Origin: Nitrosopumilales archaeon
GTDB lineage: Archaea; Thermoproteota; Nitrososphaeria; Nitrososphaerales; Nitrososphaeraceae
DNA: 61,905 bases
Direction of reading: 5' to 3'
NCBI GenBank assembly: GCA_009665115.1
Contig: WJXE01000001.1
Coordinates: 1 to 61,905 of the forward strand
In this document: positions 26,333-36,034 of the stretch, in pieces
Layout: each line of letters opens with the position of its first letter
How positions within the stretch are numbered: position 1 is the stretch's first letter
Position numbers and translations under genes: made by a program
The notes under the pieces: model-generated
Seen by the model: only the letters and a program-made list of their open reading frames with translations
Told to the model about the DNA's origin: nothing
Database searches by the model: none

Positions 26333-26716
26333 ATGCGTAAGTCATTAGAAAACCTAGCAGGACGTAAAGCTTCTGGCGGTCGTCGGGTTGCGTCGAGAGC
26401 TAGACGGAAATTCGAACTGGACAGATATCCAAACGAGGCTATCGCAGGTACTACCATAACAACTACCAGGAGGACGAGAGGAAACAACATAAAGACGGCT
26501 TTAAAATCCGCAGAAACCGTGAATGTCTTGGATCCGAGTTCAAAAAAAACGACTAAATTGGCGATAATACGCGTAACAAAGAATCCTGCAAACAAAGATT
26601 ATGAGAGGAGAGGGGTGATTAGTAAAGGCGCGTTGGTGGATACAGAAGCCGGGACCGCAAGGGTAGTCTCGCGTCCAGGTCAAGATGGCAGTGTTAATGC
26701 AATTCTAATAAAATAG
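26333..26716 (+). CDS. rps8e: Ribosomal protein eS8
   Basis: 127 residues, the archaeal length. Conserved features: the N-terminal AGRKASGGRR, the KFELDRYPNEA segment, RTRGNNIK and the C-terminal RRGVISKGALVDTEAGTARVVSRPGQDG. It is a small-subunit protein of archaea and eukaryotes. ATG start, closely behind scpB. Confidence 0.96.
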   Translation: MRKSLENLAGRKASGGRRVASRARRKFELDRYPNEAIAGTTITTTRRTRGNNIKTALKSAETVNVLDPSSKKTTKLAIIRVTKNPANKDYERRGVISKGALVDTEAGTARVVSRPGQDGSVNAILIK

Positions 26717-26822
26717 TAATTTCAAATTCTCATCATAGGTTAATTTTTGGTACGTTACGATCATCGAACAAGAGAGAAAGCCAGATATTTAATTGTTGGA
26801 TAGATAGAGACAGTGATTAGGC

Positions 26823-27599
26823 GTGGTATCTATTCGGCCGTTGTATCCTCACCCAGCACTACTACTCGAAGAGGAAAGGACTGATATAAAACGCACATAT
26901 CTCGTGGTATCCGACTTACATATCGGATTTGAGGGTGAGCTGAACCTACGAGGAGTCACCGTTGACTCGAGATATTCTCTCAATACGATGCTTGAAGAGT
27001 TACGACACCTTATCAAATCAAATCAGTTATACGGCGTAATATTACTCGGTGACGTAAAGAGCACCATACGATCCATAAGCAAACAAGAATGGAACCAAGT
27101 CCCGGAATTCTTCAGAATACTCTCTGGACACGCGAGCATTTACGTAGTACCAGGTAATCATGATACCTACGTTCGGTTCTTAATCCCGCAGAATATTAAT
27201 ATTATGAGCGTCAAAGGCATGGTCATGGAGGAGACCTTGTTAGCGCACGGCCATACGATGCCATCCTCTGCTAGAGCATCGATAAAAAGAATTGTAATGG
27301 GGCATATCCATCCGGTTTTCTCGAGATGCAATAGCGTTATCAACGGGCGACGGATATGGCTGTATCTTAAAGTGAAGAGAGAGATGATATTCCCTGGAAC
27401 TGTAGGAACGCTCGACATCATAATCGTGCCCTCATTTAATAAGGACGTACCGATGATTCATAAACGGTACGCTAAATCAATTTCGCCAATAATCAACAGG
27501 GCACTTCAGCATAACGCGATTGAACAGGCAATGGCTGTAACACTAGATGGTTCAATAGTTGCTGATGACCGTAACGTGGTGGCAAGGCTATTATCATGA
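26823..27599 (+). CDS. Metallophosphoesterase
   Basis: 258 residues from a GTG start. All calcineurin-like metal motifs are visible: DLHIGFEG (Asp and His), GDVKS, GNHD near residue 117, and GHTMP and GHIHP. It belongs to the archaeal group of SbcD-related phosphoesterases that often sit near recombination or ATP-dependent helicase genes; no such neighbour is present. The substrate is unknown. A nuclease or phosphodiesterase role is the most likely. Confidence 0.86.
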   Translation: MVSIRPLYPHPALLLEEERTDIKRTYLVVSDLHIGFEGELNLRGVTVDSRYSLNTMLEELRHLIKSNQLYGVILLGDVKSTIRSISKQEWNQVPEFFRILSGHASIYVVPGNHDTYVRFLIPQNINIMSVKGMVMEETLLAHGHTMPSSARASIKRIVMGHIHPVFSRCNSVINGRRIWLYLKVKREMIFPGTVGTLDIIIVPSFNKDVPMIHKRYAKSISPIINRALQHNAIEQAMAVTLDGSIVADDRNVVARLLS

Positions 27600-27656
27600 A
27601 CCTGTTTTGTACTAATGATAAGAATAACGAGATGTAATTTCAACGGCTGCTATTGT

Positions 27657-30600
27657 TCATAATTTAACATAATCCCGCATAAAAGTCAATGTTGGAGTAT
27701 TTGTCATTAACCATTCGAGAGTTTTGATGAACGAATTCGCTGCTTCCAACGTAGTTAGGACAGGGACGCCCATCTCAACAGCTTTTCTTCTAATTTGATA
27801 TTCGTCATACAACATTCCAACATACTTCTCAATTGTAGATGTTGACGGGATATTTATAATAAAATTAATTTTGTGTTCAAACAGCAAATCTGAAATATTG
27901 GGTTTTCGGTCCGGCTCGCTAATCTTGTAAACCTCCTGGATGTTTTTGAAGTCATTACTTACCAGGAATTCAGCTGTATGCTCTGTTGCCATTATATTGT
28001 ATCCCATTAGTGAAATAAGTGAAATCAACGGCAACAATTTTTCCTTATTTTTCTGGCCCCCGATAGTAATTAGTGCTGAACCCGATAATGGGAGTTCGTA
28101 TCCTGCGGCGGTATACGCCTTAGACAATGCATCGTAAAAACTGATCCCAAAGCATGCTACTTCGCCGGTAGATTGCATTTCTACGCTAAGCACTATGTCA
28201 GCTCCTTCAAGTTGCATAAAAGAAAATTGTGGGACTTTGATTCCGAATCCTGAAGTCTTTAACCAGAGATCTTTCGCGTTTTTCGGAAGAGCCCTGCCAG
28301 TCATCGCCCTTGCAGCAATATTTATTAGATTTATTCCTACAAATTTTGACACAAAGGGCATTGATCTTGACGCTCGGATATTTGCTTCTATTACCAATAC
28401 TTCATCGTCCTTGATGAGATATTGAATGTTAAAAGGACCCCTAACATTCAACGCTCTACCTATTCGACTTGAATAATCCACTAATGTCTCAGTAGTTTTT
28501 CGGTCAAGTCTCCAAGGGGGTATACACATAAGAGCATCTCCAGAATGTATACCCGCATTATCAATGTGTTCTATTATAGAACCTATAAGAACTTCATTGG
28601 TACCTCCTACAGCATCCACTTCCACTTCCGAGGCGTCCTGTAAAAATTTGCTGATAACTATTGGGAAATCAGGACTAACTCTTACAGCATCTGTCAAGAA
28701 TTGCTCTAATTGTTGTTCCGCCCACACAATTTTCATGGCTACGCCGCTGAGAACATACGACGGTCTAACTAAAACAGGATAGCCGACAGTTTCTGCAAAT
28801 TGTTTGGCTTTTGATATGCTAGTAAATTTTTTCCACGCGGGTTGCTTAATGTTCAATGAATCTAATAATTTTCCAAATTTTTCTCTATCCTCAGCTCTAT
28901 CGACGTCCTGGCTCCTCGTACCAACTATATTAATTCCTTGTTTGGCTAGCTTGGGAGCAACGTTATTCGCCGTCTGTCCTCCTACACAAGTTACTATCCC
29001 AACTGGTTTCTCTTTTTCAAAAATGTCCATTATTCTTTCAAAGGTCAACTCTTCAAAGTATAATCTATCAGAAATGTCATAATCTGTAGAAACGGTTTCA
29101 GGATTGCAATTAATTATTGAAACATCAGGGACTCCATTTTCTTTTAGACCCCAGACTGTGTTTACTGTTCCCCAATCAAATTCCACGCTACTCCCGATCC
29201 GATAAGGGCCGGCGCCAAGTACGAGGACGCTTCTCTTAGATCCCGTTTCCACCAAGATGTCATCATTCTGGCCACCATAGGTCAAATATAGGTAGTTTGT
29301 TTTTGCAGGCCACTCGGCAGCGAGTGTATCGATCTGCTTTACCACAGGTTTGATTCCAAACCGGTGTCTCAAACTCCTTATCTTTAGTTCGTCGATGCCT
29401 AGACATCTTCCTATTTGCTTATCTGAAAAACCAATTTTCTTTGCTTCTTTTATAATATCTTCATCAAAGTCGGATTGTTGTCGTAATCTATACTCCATAT
29501 CAATTATGTTTTTAATTCGGATCAAAAACCATGGATCTATCGCTGATAGCATGGTTATTTTTTGTAAAGTCATCCCAGCTTTCATCGCTTTGACAACGTC
29601 AAATATAATCTCGTCAGTTGGATGGAGCAATGCTTGTTCCATTGTTTCTGTATACTCCGTACTACCTTCCCCCCCTTCCTGTGTTTCATCCTCTTCTCCA
29701 TTTCCCTGCGCTGGAAAGTTTGGCAAATTGGGTCTGCCTGCGGCTGAAACATAGTTCTGACTTTTTTTGTCTTCATCAGGATTGGCGACAAGGCCATCTT
29801 TTCCTATTTCAGACATCCTAATTGCTTTTTGTAAGATTTCCTCGAAACCTCGTCCGATGGCCATCACTTCACCGACTGATTTCATTGTGCTTCCGAGTTT
29901 ACGTTTCACGAGCTCAAATTTACGAAAATCCCACCGAGGCATTTTGAGGACTACGTAGTCTAATGAAGGTTCAAAACATGCAGTTGTCGCCTTGGTAATA
30001 CTGTTAATCAACTCCGGTAGAGAATATCCCAGTGAAATCTTTGCAGCCATATATGCAAGTGGGTATCCTGTCGCTTTACTGGCGAGCGCGGAAGATCTCG
30101 AAAGCCTTGCGTTTATTTCTATAACGCAGTACTTTGGAGACGTCGGATCAAGTCCGAACTGAACGTTGCATTCTCCAACAACCCCACAATAAGCCGTCGC
30201 ACGCAGAGCTGCCGAGCGTAACAAATGGTATTCAGAATTATTCAAGGTTTGCGACGGCGCTACGACGATATTATCCCCAGTATGCACACGCATTCCCAGG
30301 ATGTTTTCCATATTGCAAACAATAACACTATTTCCTTTTCTATCTCGCATTACTTCGTATTCAATTTGTTTCCAGTCTCCGACATACCTCTCGATTAGGA
30401 CTTGTCCAACCATACTGAGTGATAATCCACGCCGTACAATTTCTTGAAGGTCGTACTCGTTGTAAGCAACACCGCCCCCTCGTCCAGCTAGCGTATAAGC
30501 TACTCGAACGATAACTGGATAACCAATCGCTCTGGAAACTTTGGATGCCGTTTCTAAAGTGTACGCAGCGGCGCTAGGTAAAACAGGCACACTACTTCTT

Positions 30601-31032
30601 ATCATGGCGTCCTTGAATAGCTGCCTATCCTCAGTTATCTCGATGCCCTTTATTGAAGTACCCAGAATGTTGATCCCATATTTTTTCAGTATTCCAAGCT
30701 TGTGAATCGCAACGCCGCAATTGAGGGCAGTCTGTCCTCCGAAGCCTAGCATAATGGAATCTGGCAGTTCAGCTTCAATGACTTTTTCAACGTAGCTGGC
30801 GTTAATTGGTAGTAGGTATACTCTGTTTGCAAACCTTGTGTCTGTCTGAATGGTCGCAATATTGGGATTAATTAGGACGCTTTTGATGCCATCTTCTTTT
30901 AAAGCCTTAAGGCATTGTGAACCGGAGTAGTCAAAATAACGGTCAGAACGTCTGACTTTCGCCTGCTTCTCCGATTTTAATTGCCCCGCTTCCGAGAACA
31001 AGAACTTTTTTTATTGTTTCATGTTTTGGCAA
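27657..31032 (-). CDS. carB: Carbamoyl-phosphate synthase large subunit, frame broken near its N-terminus
   Basis: Makes carbamoyl phosphate from glutamine-derived ammonia, bicarbonate and 2 ATP. Two ATP-grasp halves and the C-terminal allosteric domain are complete. The open frame begins at 31001 with an abnormal N-terminus. The true start is TTG at 31030-31032, behind a GGAGG site inside carA: it reads MPKHETIKKVLVLGSGAIKI and GEAGE, the exact family start, in a different frame. A 22-nt insertion (30936-30957) between GEAGE and FDYSGSQ causes the shift. From 31001 the first 27 residues would be wrong, including the first Rossmann-like strand. A 45-residue acidic low-complexity insert lies near 29625-29795. 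Confidence 0.95.
30936..30957. other. 22-nt insertion with a perfect palindrome inside carB
   Basis: Compared with the family consensus (GEAGE directly followed by FDYSG), the gene carries 22 extra bases at this point. They contain GTCAGACGTTCTGAC on the coding strand, a 6-bp inverted repeat with a 3-nt centre. The bases on both sides (GAA and TTTGAC) join perfectly when it is removed. No target duplication is obvious. Confidence 0.6.
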
Positions 31033-32270
31033 ATTTCCTCCTCTTTAGTGGTTTTTTTCTTCCTCGCCGCAGACATCTTCACTTTTGGGTTATTATTATT
31101 ATTCTCATTGTTACTTTCAGTTGTTTGGGCAGATGATGACCTTCTGTTGAAATCGTCAAGTAATTCTTTGAATCTATCAAAAACAAATATACAGTCATAA
31201 GGTCCTGGAGACGCTTCTGGATGAAATTGTACCGCAATTATCGGTTTAGATTCATGCTCAATTCCCTCTACTGTATGGTCATCTACATTTGAAAACCATA
31301 CTTTAAAGCCCGTACCGTTTAGGCTCTTAGGCTCAATTCCATAACCATGATTCTGGCTAGTGATGTAAGCACGATTACTTCGTAAATCTATGCAAGGCTT
31401 ATTCTGTCCTCGATGACCGAATTTTAATTTGTAGGTATCAGCTCCTGCTGCCAATGCTAGAATTTGGTGTCCAAGACAAATTCCCAAAGTCGGGACTGAT
31501 GCCCTGATAAGCTCGCCTGCAGTTTTGATTGCAGTTTTGCAAACTTTTGGATCCCCCGGACCATTGCTAATTACGATGCCCTTTGGTTTGTGCAGCATCA
31601 CTTCTTCAAAAGATGAATCCCACGGGAGACGCACGACCCTGAATCCTATCCTGAGAATATTACGTATAATGCTGTTTTTTGTGCCGGTATCCAATAGTAC
31701 AAGGGTATCCCTTGCTTCATCGCCATACACGCGTGGAATACTTGTCGAAACTTCAGGCATAAAATTTTGTTGACCGTACGGCTGGTTTTTTATAAGGCCA
31801 GACAATCTTTTTCGTACGTCAATTTCTGAGTTAGCCGCCACGCCTTCTTGAACAGCCCAAGTGCTGATAGCACCCATCATCACTCCATTAATTCTCAGTT
31901 TCTTCGTAAGTTCTCGAGTATCTATATTACATATTCCTGGAATCCTTTGGTCGTATAGCCATTCATCAAGCGTTTTGACACAACTCCAATGACTTGCTAC
32001 GATCGATAGGTCGTGAATTATTAAGCCTCTGATTTGGATTCTATCAGATTCAAAGAACCTAGGCAATCCAAATTCGTCAGAGTCTTCGATACTCGGAACA
32101 CCATAATTTCCAATTAGTGGATATGTTAGACATAATATTTGACCGCGATATGAAGGGTCTGTAAGTGTTTCCGTGTACCCAACCATACCCGTGTTAAAAA
32201 CGACTTCGCCAGCAATATCAGCAGGATACCCGAAACCAATCCCGTCGAATATGCTGCCGTCCTCTATCAT
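31011..32270 (-). CDS. carA: Carbamoyl-phosphate synthase small subunit
   Basis: 419 residues. Hydrolyses glutamine and channels ammonia to CarB. The N-terminal CarA-specific domain (GEVVFNTGMVGYTETLTDPSY) is followed by the class I amidotransferase domain with the nucleophile Cys in LGICLGHQI and the His/Glu pair in VQFHPEASPG. The last 45 residues are an Asn/Lys/Ser-rich tail, longer than usual. carB overlaps the 3' end by 22 nt when its real start is used. The ATG at 32270 lies a few residues inside the usual N-terminus (GKL precedes it in frame), but no start codon exists further upstream. Confidence 0.95.
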   Translation of the reverse strand: MIEDGSIFDGIGFGYPADIAGEVVFNTGMVGYTETLTDPSYRGQILCLTYPLIGNYGVPSIEDSDEFGLPRFFESDRIQIRGLIIHDLSIVASHWSCVKTLDEWLYDQRIPGICNIDTRELTKKLRINGVMMGAISTWAVQEGVAANSEIDVRKRLSGLIKNQPYGQQNFMPEVSTSIPRVYGDEARDTLVLLDTGTKNSIIRNILRIGFRVVRLPWDSSFEEVMLHKPKGIVISNGPGDPKVCKTAIKTAGELIRASVPTLGICLGHQILALAAGADTYKLKFGHRGQNKPCIDLRSNRAYITSQNHGYGIEPKSLNGTGFKVWFSNVDDHTVEGIEHESKPIIAVQFHPEASPGPYDCIFVFDRFKELLDDFNRRSSSAQTTESNNENNNNNPKVKMSAARKKKTTKEEEICQNMKQ

Positions 32271-32536
32271 GAGCTTGCCTTGGTCGCCAAAGTACGACCG
32301 ACGAAGTGTTGGAATTTTTGATCCTTAGCAACTCTTCGGGACTACAAATTTAAGTTTTGCTCTTGATTCGTATTTCGTTGCTATAGCCTCCCATCGTTCG
32401 CAACATATGTCCGATAAACCATATCATAGAATCTGTCTTGCGTCAGTAGGCAAGCTCAATTCGCTGACATTTCTTGTCAGATCCTCATATCCCTGGTAAT
32501 TAGGACGGGGCTTGGCGGAGCGTTCGATCATTAACT

Positions 32537-32546
32537 AAATATATAA
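32537..32546 (+). promoter_or_regulatory. TATA box of the cupredoxin gene
   Basis: AAATATATAA lies 22-31 nt before the ATG at 32568, so the transcript should start at or just before the start codon. No Shine-Dalgarno sequence is present, which suits a leaderless mRNA. Confidence 0.5.
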
Positions 32547-32567
32547 TAGCTTGATTCACCCACTTGG

Positions 32568-33083
32568 ATGCCAAAAAAAGCCAAGCGGCAACAGAACGTC
32601 AAGAATAGCAAGTTTACATTTTCCAAATATAAATATGCCATAATGATTTTTGTAGGTATCGCAATAGTTGTCGTAATAGCCGGCTATTTTGGAATACATT
32701 CTTTGATTCCTGTTAATGGTAATACTCCGGCTTTTGCTCCTCCGATAAATACATTTATGAAAGCAACTCATTCTCCTCAAACGGGCTGGCTGTTCACCAG
32801 CCAATCTACCGCCGCTTCACGAAGTAATGGCATGGGAGCAGGATTTAACAGCCCGACGATTTTCTTAAAGTATGGTGCGCTTGACTCGATCCATTTAATC
32901 AATGAGGATGCAGATACACGCTCACTCCATAACCTGAATATAGATACATTTAACGTACATACCAAAAGCCTGGGGTATTTTGAAAGTCAGTCCCTCACGT
33001 TCATTGCAAATAAAATTGGCACATTTGTTTACTACTGCAACATACATCCGGAAATGAGAGGCCTAATAAAGGTCGAGCAATGA
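32568..33083 (+). CDS. Membrane-anchored cupredoxin (type 1 copper protein)
   Basis: 171 residues. A basic leader (MPKKAKRQQ) and one membrane helix (about 23-42) anchor the protein with the rest outside. After a Pro/Ser/Gly-rich linker, residues 95-171 form a cupredoxin fold with the copper ligands His121 (SLHNL), Cys157, His160 and Met163 (YYCNIHPEM). This ligand set is that of plastocyanin-like electron carriers. Thaumarchaea use many such proteins in place of cytochrome c; the partner here is unknown. Monocistronic, with its own TATA box. Confidence 0.86.
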   Translation: MPKKAKRQQNVKNSKFTFSKYKYAIMIFVGIAIVVVIAGYFGIHSLIPVNGNTPAFAPPINTFMKATHSPQTGWLFTSQSTAASRSNGMGAGFNSPTIFLKYGALDSIHLINEDADTRSLHNLNIDTFNVHTKSLGYFESQSLTFIANKIGTFVYYCNIHPEMRGLIKVEQ

Positions 33084-33148
33084 TCACTTTTACCTTAACT
33101 ATCAGAATTCATTGATGTAACTGAATTCTATCATATTCTAGGCATCTC

Positions 33149-33679
33149 TCAATTCAACCATTCTATCGGGATATCCTGGTATACACCGTTAGGTAGAACG
33201 CGTCTAATAGATAGGGGCAGTGCTTTAGCATATAATTCCGCCGTTGCTAGAGAGATTGAATCTCTTACCTCTTGGGGTACTCTAATAAACGCCGGCGCTC
33301 CCAAAGAAAGCTGTAAAGACCTGGCACCTGTGATCCTTGCCTTTTCAAACCTCGTAATGCGTGCCGGTCCGATTAAAACTTGATTGCCATTAGGGATAAT
33401 CTCCTTGAGTTCGAATTCAACTTCAGCATAAGTCACAACTTCGTCTTCAGGGCGGCTCGATTTCTTGACTGGAGTATCTCCTAATTGTACCTGAGCTTTT
33501 TCGAGCGTAGCATCATGTTTGATGGCTATTTTTTTCAAAGCCGTGGAGACATTTCGCCGGCTACGGATCTTTTTCGTAGGATCGTCTGTCCCCTTAGCAG
33601 TTTTAGTTTTAAACTTTTTGGAAGAGGTCTTTTGATTTGAAGAATGTTTAACCACCAAGAATGCTCCAAAGGATAACAA
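33149..33679 (-). CDS. rpoK: DNA-directed RNA polymerase subunit Rpo6 with an N-terminal extension
   Basis: The C-terminal about 75 residues carry the omega/RpoK fold: ITRFEKARITGARSLQLSLGAP followed by helix segments and LPLSIRRVLPNG. The first about 95 residues are a Lys/Thr/Ser-rich extension that most archaeal Rpo6 proteins lack. The subunit helps assembly of the polymerase by clamping Rpo1. 176 residues in total. The start at 33679 is an ATG; a later start would leave a normal-sized Rpo6, so part of the extension may not be made. Confidence 0.86.
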   Translation of the reverse strand: MLSFGAFLVVKHSSNQKTSSKKFKTKTAKGTDDPTKKIRSRRNVSTALKKIAIKHDATLEKAQVQLGDTPVKKSSRPEDEVVTYAEVEFELKEIIPNGNQVLIGPARITRFEKARITGARSLQLSLGAPAFIRVPQEVRDSISLATAELYAKALPLSIRRVLPNGVYQDIPIEWLN

Positions 33680-33872
33680 TTATATAATTAAATGTTGCGA
33701 TTTTTTCAATGTCCAGTCAATTAAACCTTCCCATTTTAGGCAGTTTGGGTTAAGGTGAAATGAGTTCAGCACGGTTTCAAGGGTACCTCTTATTATAGAG
33801 ATATCAAATAAGGGAGTTATCGAGTGCGAAATTATTCGCCATCTTTCCCCGATCACAACTAAGATAATTTTA

Positions 33873-34142
33873 ATGGGTTTGCCTCTGAAGGACAGGATTC
33901 ATAAGCTGGGAGAGAATTTAGTATATATAGAGACCGGGTTAACGATAGGAGCAGAGAAACAACGATCTCGATTTAAACGTGGCGAGATGGCCTACCTAAC
34001 GTCTAACGGTTCCGTATGTATTTTCGTTAAAGATTCTGCACCAATATCCGCTATGAATCCGATAGGGGTAGTTAAATCCAACCTGCATTTAGCAGAATCG
34101 GTGCAAACAGGAGACGTAATGATACTAAGGCATAGTAGTTAA
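33873..34142 (+). CDS. Cyclophilin-like fold protein
   Basis: 89 residues with segments (RFKRGEMAYLTSNGSVCIFV, PISAMNPIGVV) that match the small archaeal and bacterial proteins with a cyclophilin-like beta-barrel (the TM1367/DUF369 type). The residues needed for peptidyl-prolyl isomerase activity are not evident and no function is established for this family. It converges with eS25, the stop codons overlapping by four bases. Confidence 0.7.
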   Translation: MGLPLKDRIHKLGENLVYIETGLTIGAEKQRSRFKRGEMAYLTSNGSVCIFVKDSAPISAMNPIGVVKSNLHLAESVQTGDVMILRHSS

Positions 34143-34471
34143 GCCTGCTCAATCAGCTGGTATACTCTATGGCCGCTATAACCACCAACACTTTTAACTA
34201 TGCCCTTTGCTTCGAGTGATTTGATATATGCATTAGCTACAGAAATTTTTACGCCCGCAGCTCTTGCTACGCCTTGAATCGTAATAGCTTTCATACTCTG
34301 TATAGCTCTCCTACCTTGTGTATCCTCCACCAAAACCGAGAGCTTTTGTTTTTGCTGGACTTTTCCTAAAGCCTTCTTGGTCTCTTCCTTTTTTGCAGGT
34401 TTATCTCCGTCATGTCCAGAAGCTGGAGAAGATTTTTCAGCTCCCAACGGTTTTTTCTTACTGCCGCCCAT
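34139..34471 (-). CDS. rps25e: Ribosomal protein eS25
   Basis: 110 residues from ATG at 34471 (MGGSKKKPL); an ATG eight codons upstream is in frame but adds an unusual MRQICTGS. After a Lys-rich basic arm comes the winged-helix core (ITIQGVARAAGVKISVANAYIKSLEAKGIVKSVGG). It is a small-subunit protein of Crenarchaeota, Thaumarchaeota and eukaryotes, and so supports the taxonomic placement. Confidence 0.9.
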   Translation of the reverse strand: MGGSKKKPLGAEKSSPASGHDGDKPAKKEETKKALGKVQQKQKLSVLVEDTQGRRAIQSMKAITIQGVARAAGVKISVANAYIKSLEAKGIVKSVGGYSGHRVYQLIEQA

Positions 34472-34625
34472 ACTACCTGTACAGATCTGTCGCATTTTAT
34501 AAGTTGTGCTCCGATTTAGATACCGCCCATGTCCTTTACCAAACTCCGGACGATCTATATTAGTTAGATTTAGGTTAACAGCACTGGTAATCCAATCCTA
34601 AATAATAATGCAGTAAGCATCTTTA

Positions 34626-35618
34626 TTACTGTGCAACAAGTCGATCCAAAAGATATATGAATTGTTTAAGTTTTTCTCTTGGGACCACTGCCCCACATGC
34701 TTTTTCGTGTCCTCCACCGCTTCCACCTATTTCTGAACTAATCTGATTTACCACTCTTCCTAAATGCACTTTACAGGATTTGTTGCCACGAATAGAAAAA
34801 ATATAGGAATCAATTTCGTCTTTTAACTTATAGACCAATGCAACTGGCTTTTCTGAGATACCCAAGACAAAGTTGACAATCATACTGGCAGATAATGCCG
34901 AATTATTTTGCGCATACGCAATGTTGTCAGATTTACTTATAGATCCTTCTATTTTCTTAATAGCATCAGAGACCTTTCGGGCGTAACTTTCTGCTATAGA
35001 GAAACCACCTTCTATATCGTGAGGATATTTCATACATGAAAGGAAATTGACAAGCTCAATTAGAAATTTGTCGTCATGCTGTTTAGCCGAGATCATATAG
35101 GAAAGCACAGTAGATTCCAACATTAGAAATTGCCTATCATATCGCGATACGATAGCAGAAGCGATAGGCTTATTTTCCATATAGTCGGTCAATGAACTAG
35201 CAGCAGCAAAAAAAGCCGCATGTGGCTTTAATTTCTTTTTGAATTTATTGTATATTTGTACGCTGCTGCATTCTTCAACGGAGTGAATCAGCAATACTCC
35301 TATTTTCTTTAGTGCGATAATGCTCTCTCGATTTAGGTCATGATGATCAATATATGTGACCTTAGCGCCATTTGAGATAATTTTACCGACTATCTCTATA
35401 AAGTCTGCCTCATTTTTTTTACTCAAACCCAAATCGCTAACAAAAATTCGATCAAGTTTAGGTAAAAAGTCGGCAGCAGCCAGTTTATCGAGGGTAGAGA
35501 TAATATTAGGGTAATCGACCAAGATGATAGTTTTAGCATTAAACGCTGCCTTTATCAGTACAGCAGATAATATACCATCGACATCCTCTTTATGTGAAAG
35601 GCACGCCGTTATAGACAT
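34626..35618 (-). CDS. DHH-family phosphoesterase
   Basis: 330 residues. The N-terminal DHH domain has HKEDVDGI, SDLGLS and YIDHHD, the metal-binding motifs; the C-terminal DHHA1 domain has GGSGGGHEKACGAVV. The family includes RecJ-like exonucleases and nanoRNases or oligoribonucleases. The archaeal proteins of this size are candidates for RecJ-like or nano-RNase activity, but the sequence does not choose. Single gene; the stop codon lies 8 nt from an AT-rich stretch. Confidence 0.88.
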   Translation of the reverse strand: MSITACLSHKEDVDGILSAVLIKAAFNAKTIILVDYPNIISTLDKLAAADFLPKLDRIFVSDLGLSKKNEADFIEIVGKIISNGAKVTYIDHHDLNRESIIALKKIGVLLIHSVEECSSVQIYNKFKKKLKPHAAFFAAASSLTDYMENKPIASAIVSRYDRQFLMLESTVLSYMISAKQHDDKFLIELVNFLSCMKYPHDIEGGFSIAESYARKVSDAIKKIEGSISKSDNIAYAQNNSALSASMIVNFVLGISEKPVALVYKLKDEIDSYIFSIRGNKSCKVHLGRVVNQISSEIGGSGGGHEKACGAVVPREKLKQFIYLLDRLVAQ

Positions 35619-36034
35619 CTTTTGGTTTCATACAAAAATTCCTAAATTTAAGTTGTGCGTACGGAAAGCTTTAGTTACTAACATATTCTTAGTTTCATTG
35701 TTTATTGATAATGCTTCTTTGCAGCCAAGCTAAAAAAATCTTGTTTGCTAAGAGGCATAGTTTGCATCCTAAAGACGATATAGAGGTGAACGAGTCGATA
35801 CTGCGATGCAGTGGGAGTATGGTTGGAGCCAAATGTCGTGATATGGTTCCTCGCCTTGGAAATAGCGCTCAGCCCGCTCCAAACTGCCTGGAGGGACTAT
35901 TTACTGAAAGATATGGTCTCGCACTCAGAATAGTACAGTTCGAGAAGGATCTCGAATAGCCAGCCCACGTAGGGTTAGAATAGTAGACCTAAATAATATA
36001 AATAACAAGAAGAATGAGTCTTAGGCCATGGACC
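35619..36034. other. Interval between the DHH and TFB genes
   Basis: 415 bp. A plus-strand frame at 35705-35959 (84 codons) has no recognisable motif and its composition (many Arg, Cys, Pro changes) does not look coding. No structured RNA or repeat was seen. The TFB stop codon is at 36035. Confidence 0.3.

Noticed and set aside
35705..35959. 84-codon plus-strand frame
   Set aside because: Composition does not look coding and no domain is visible.
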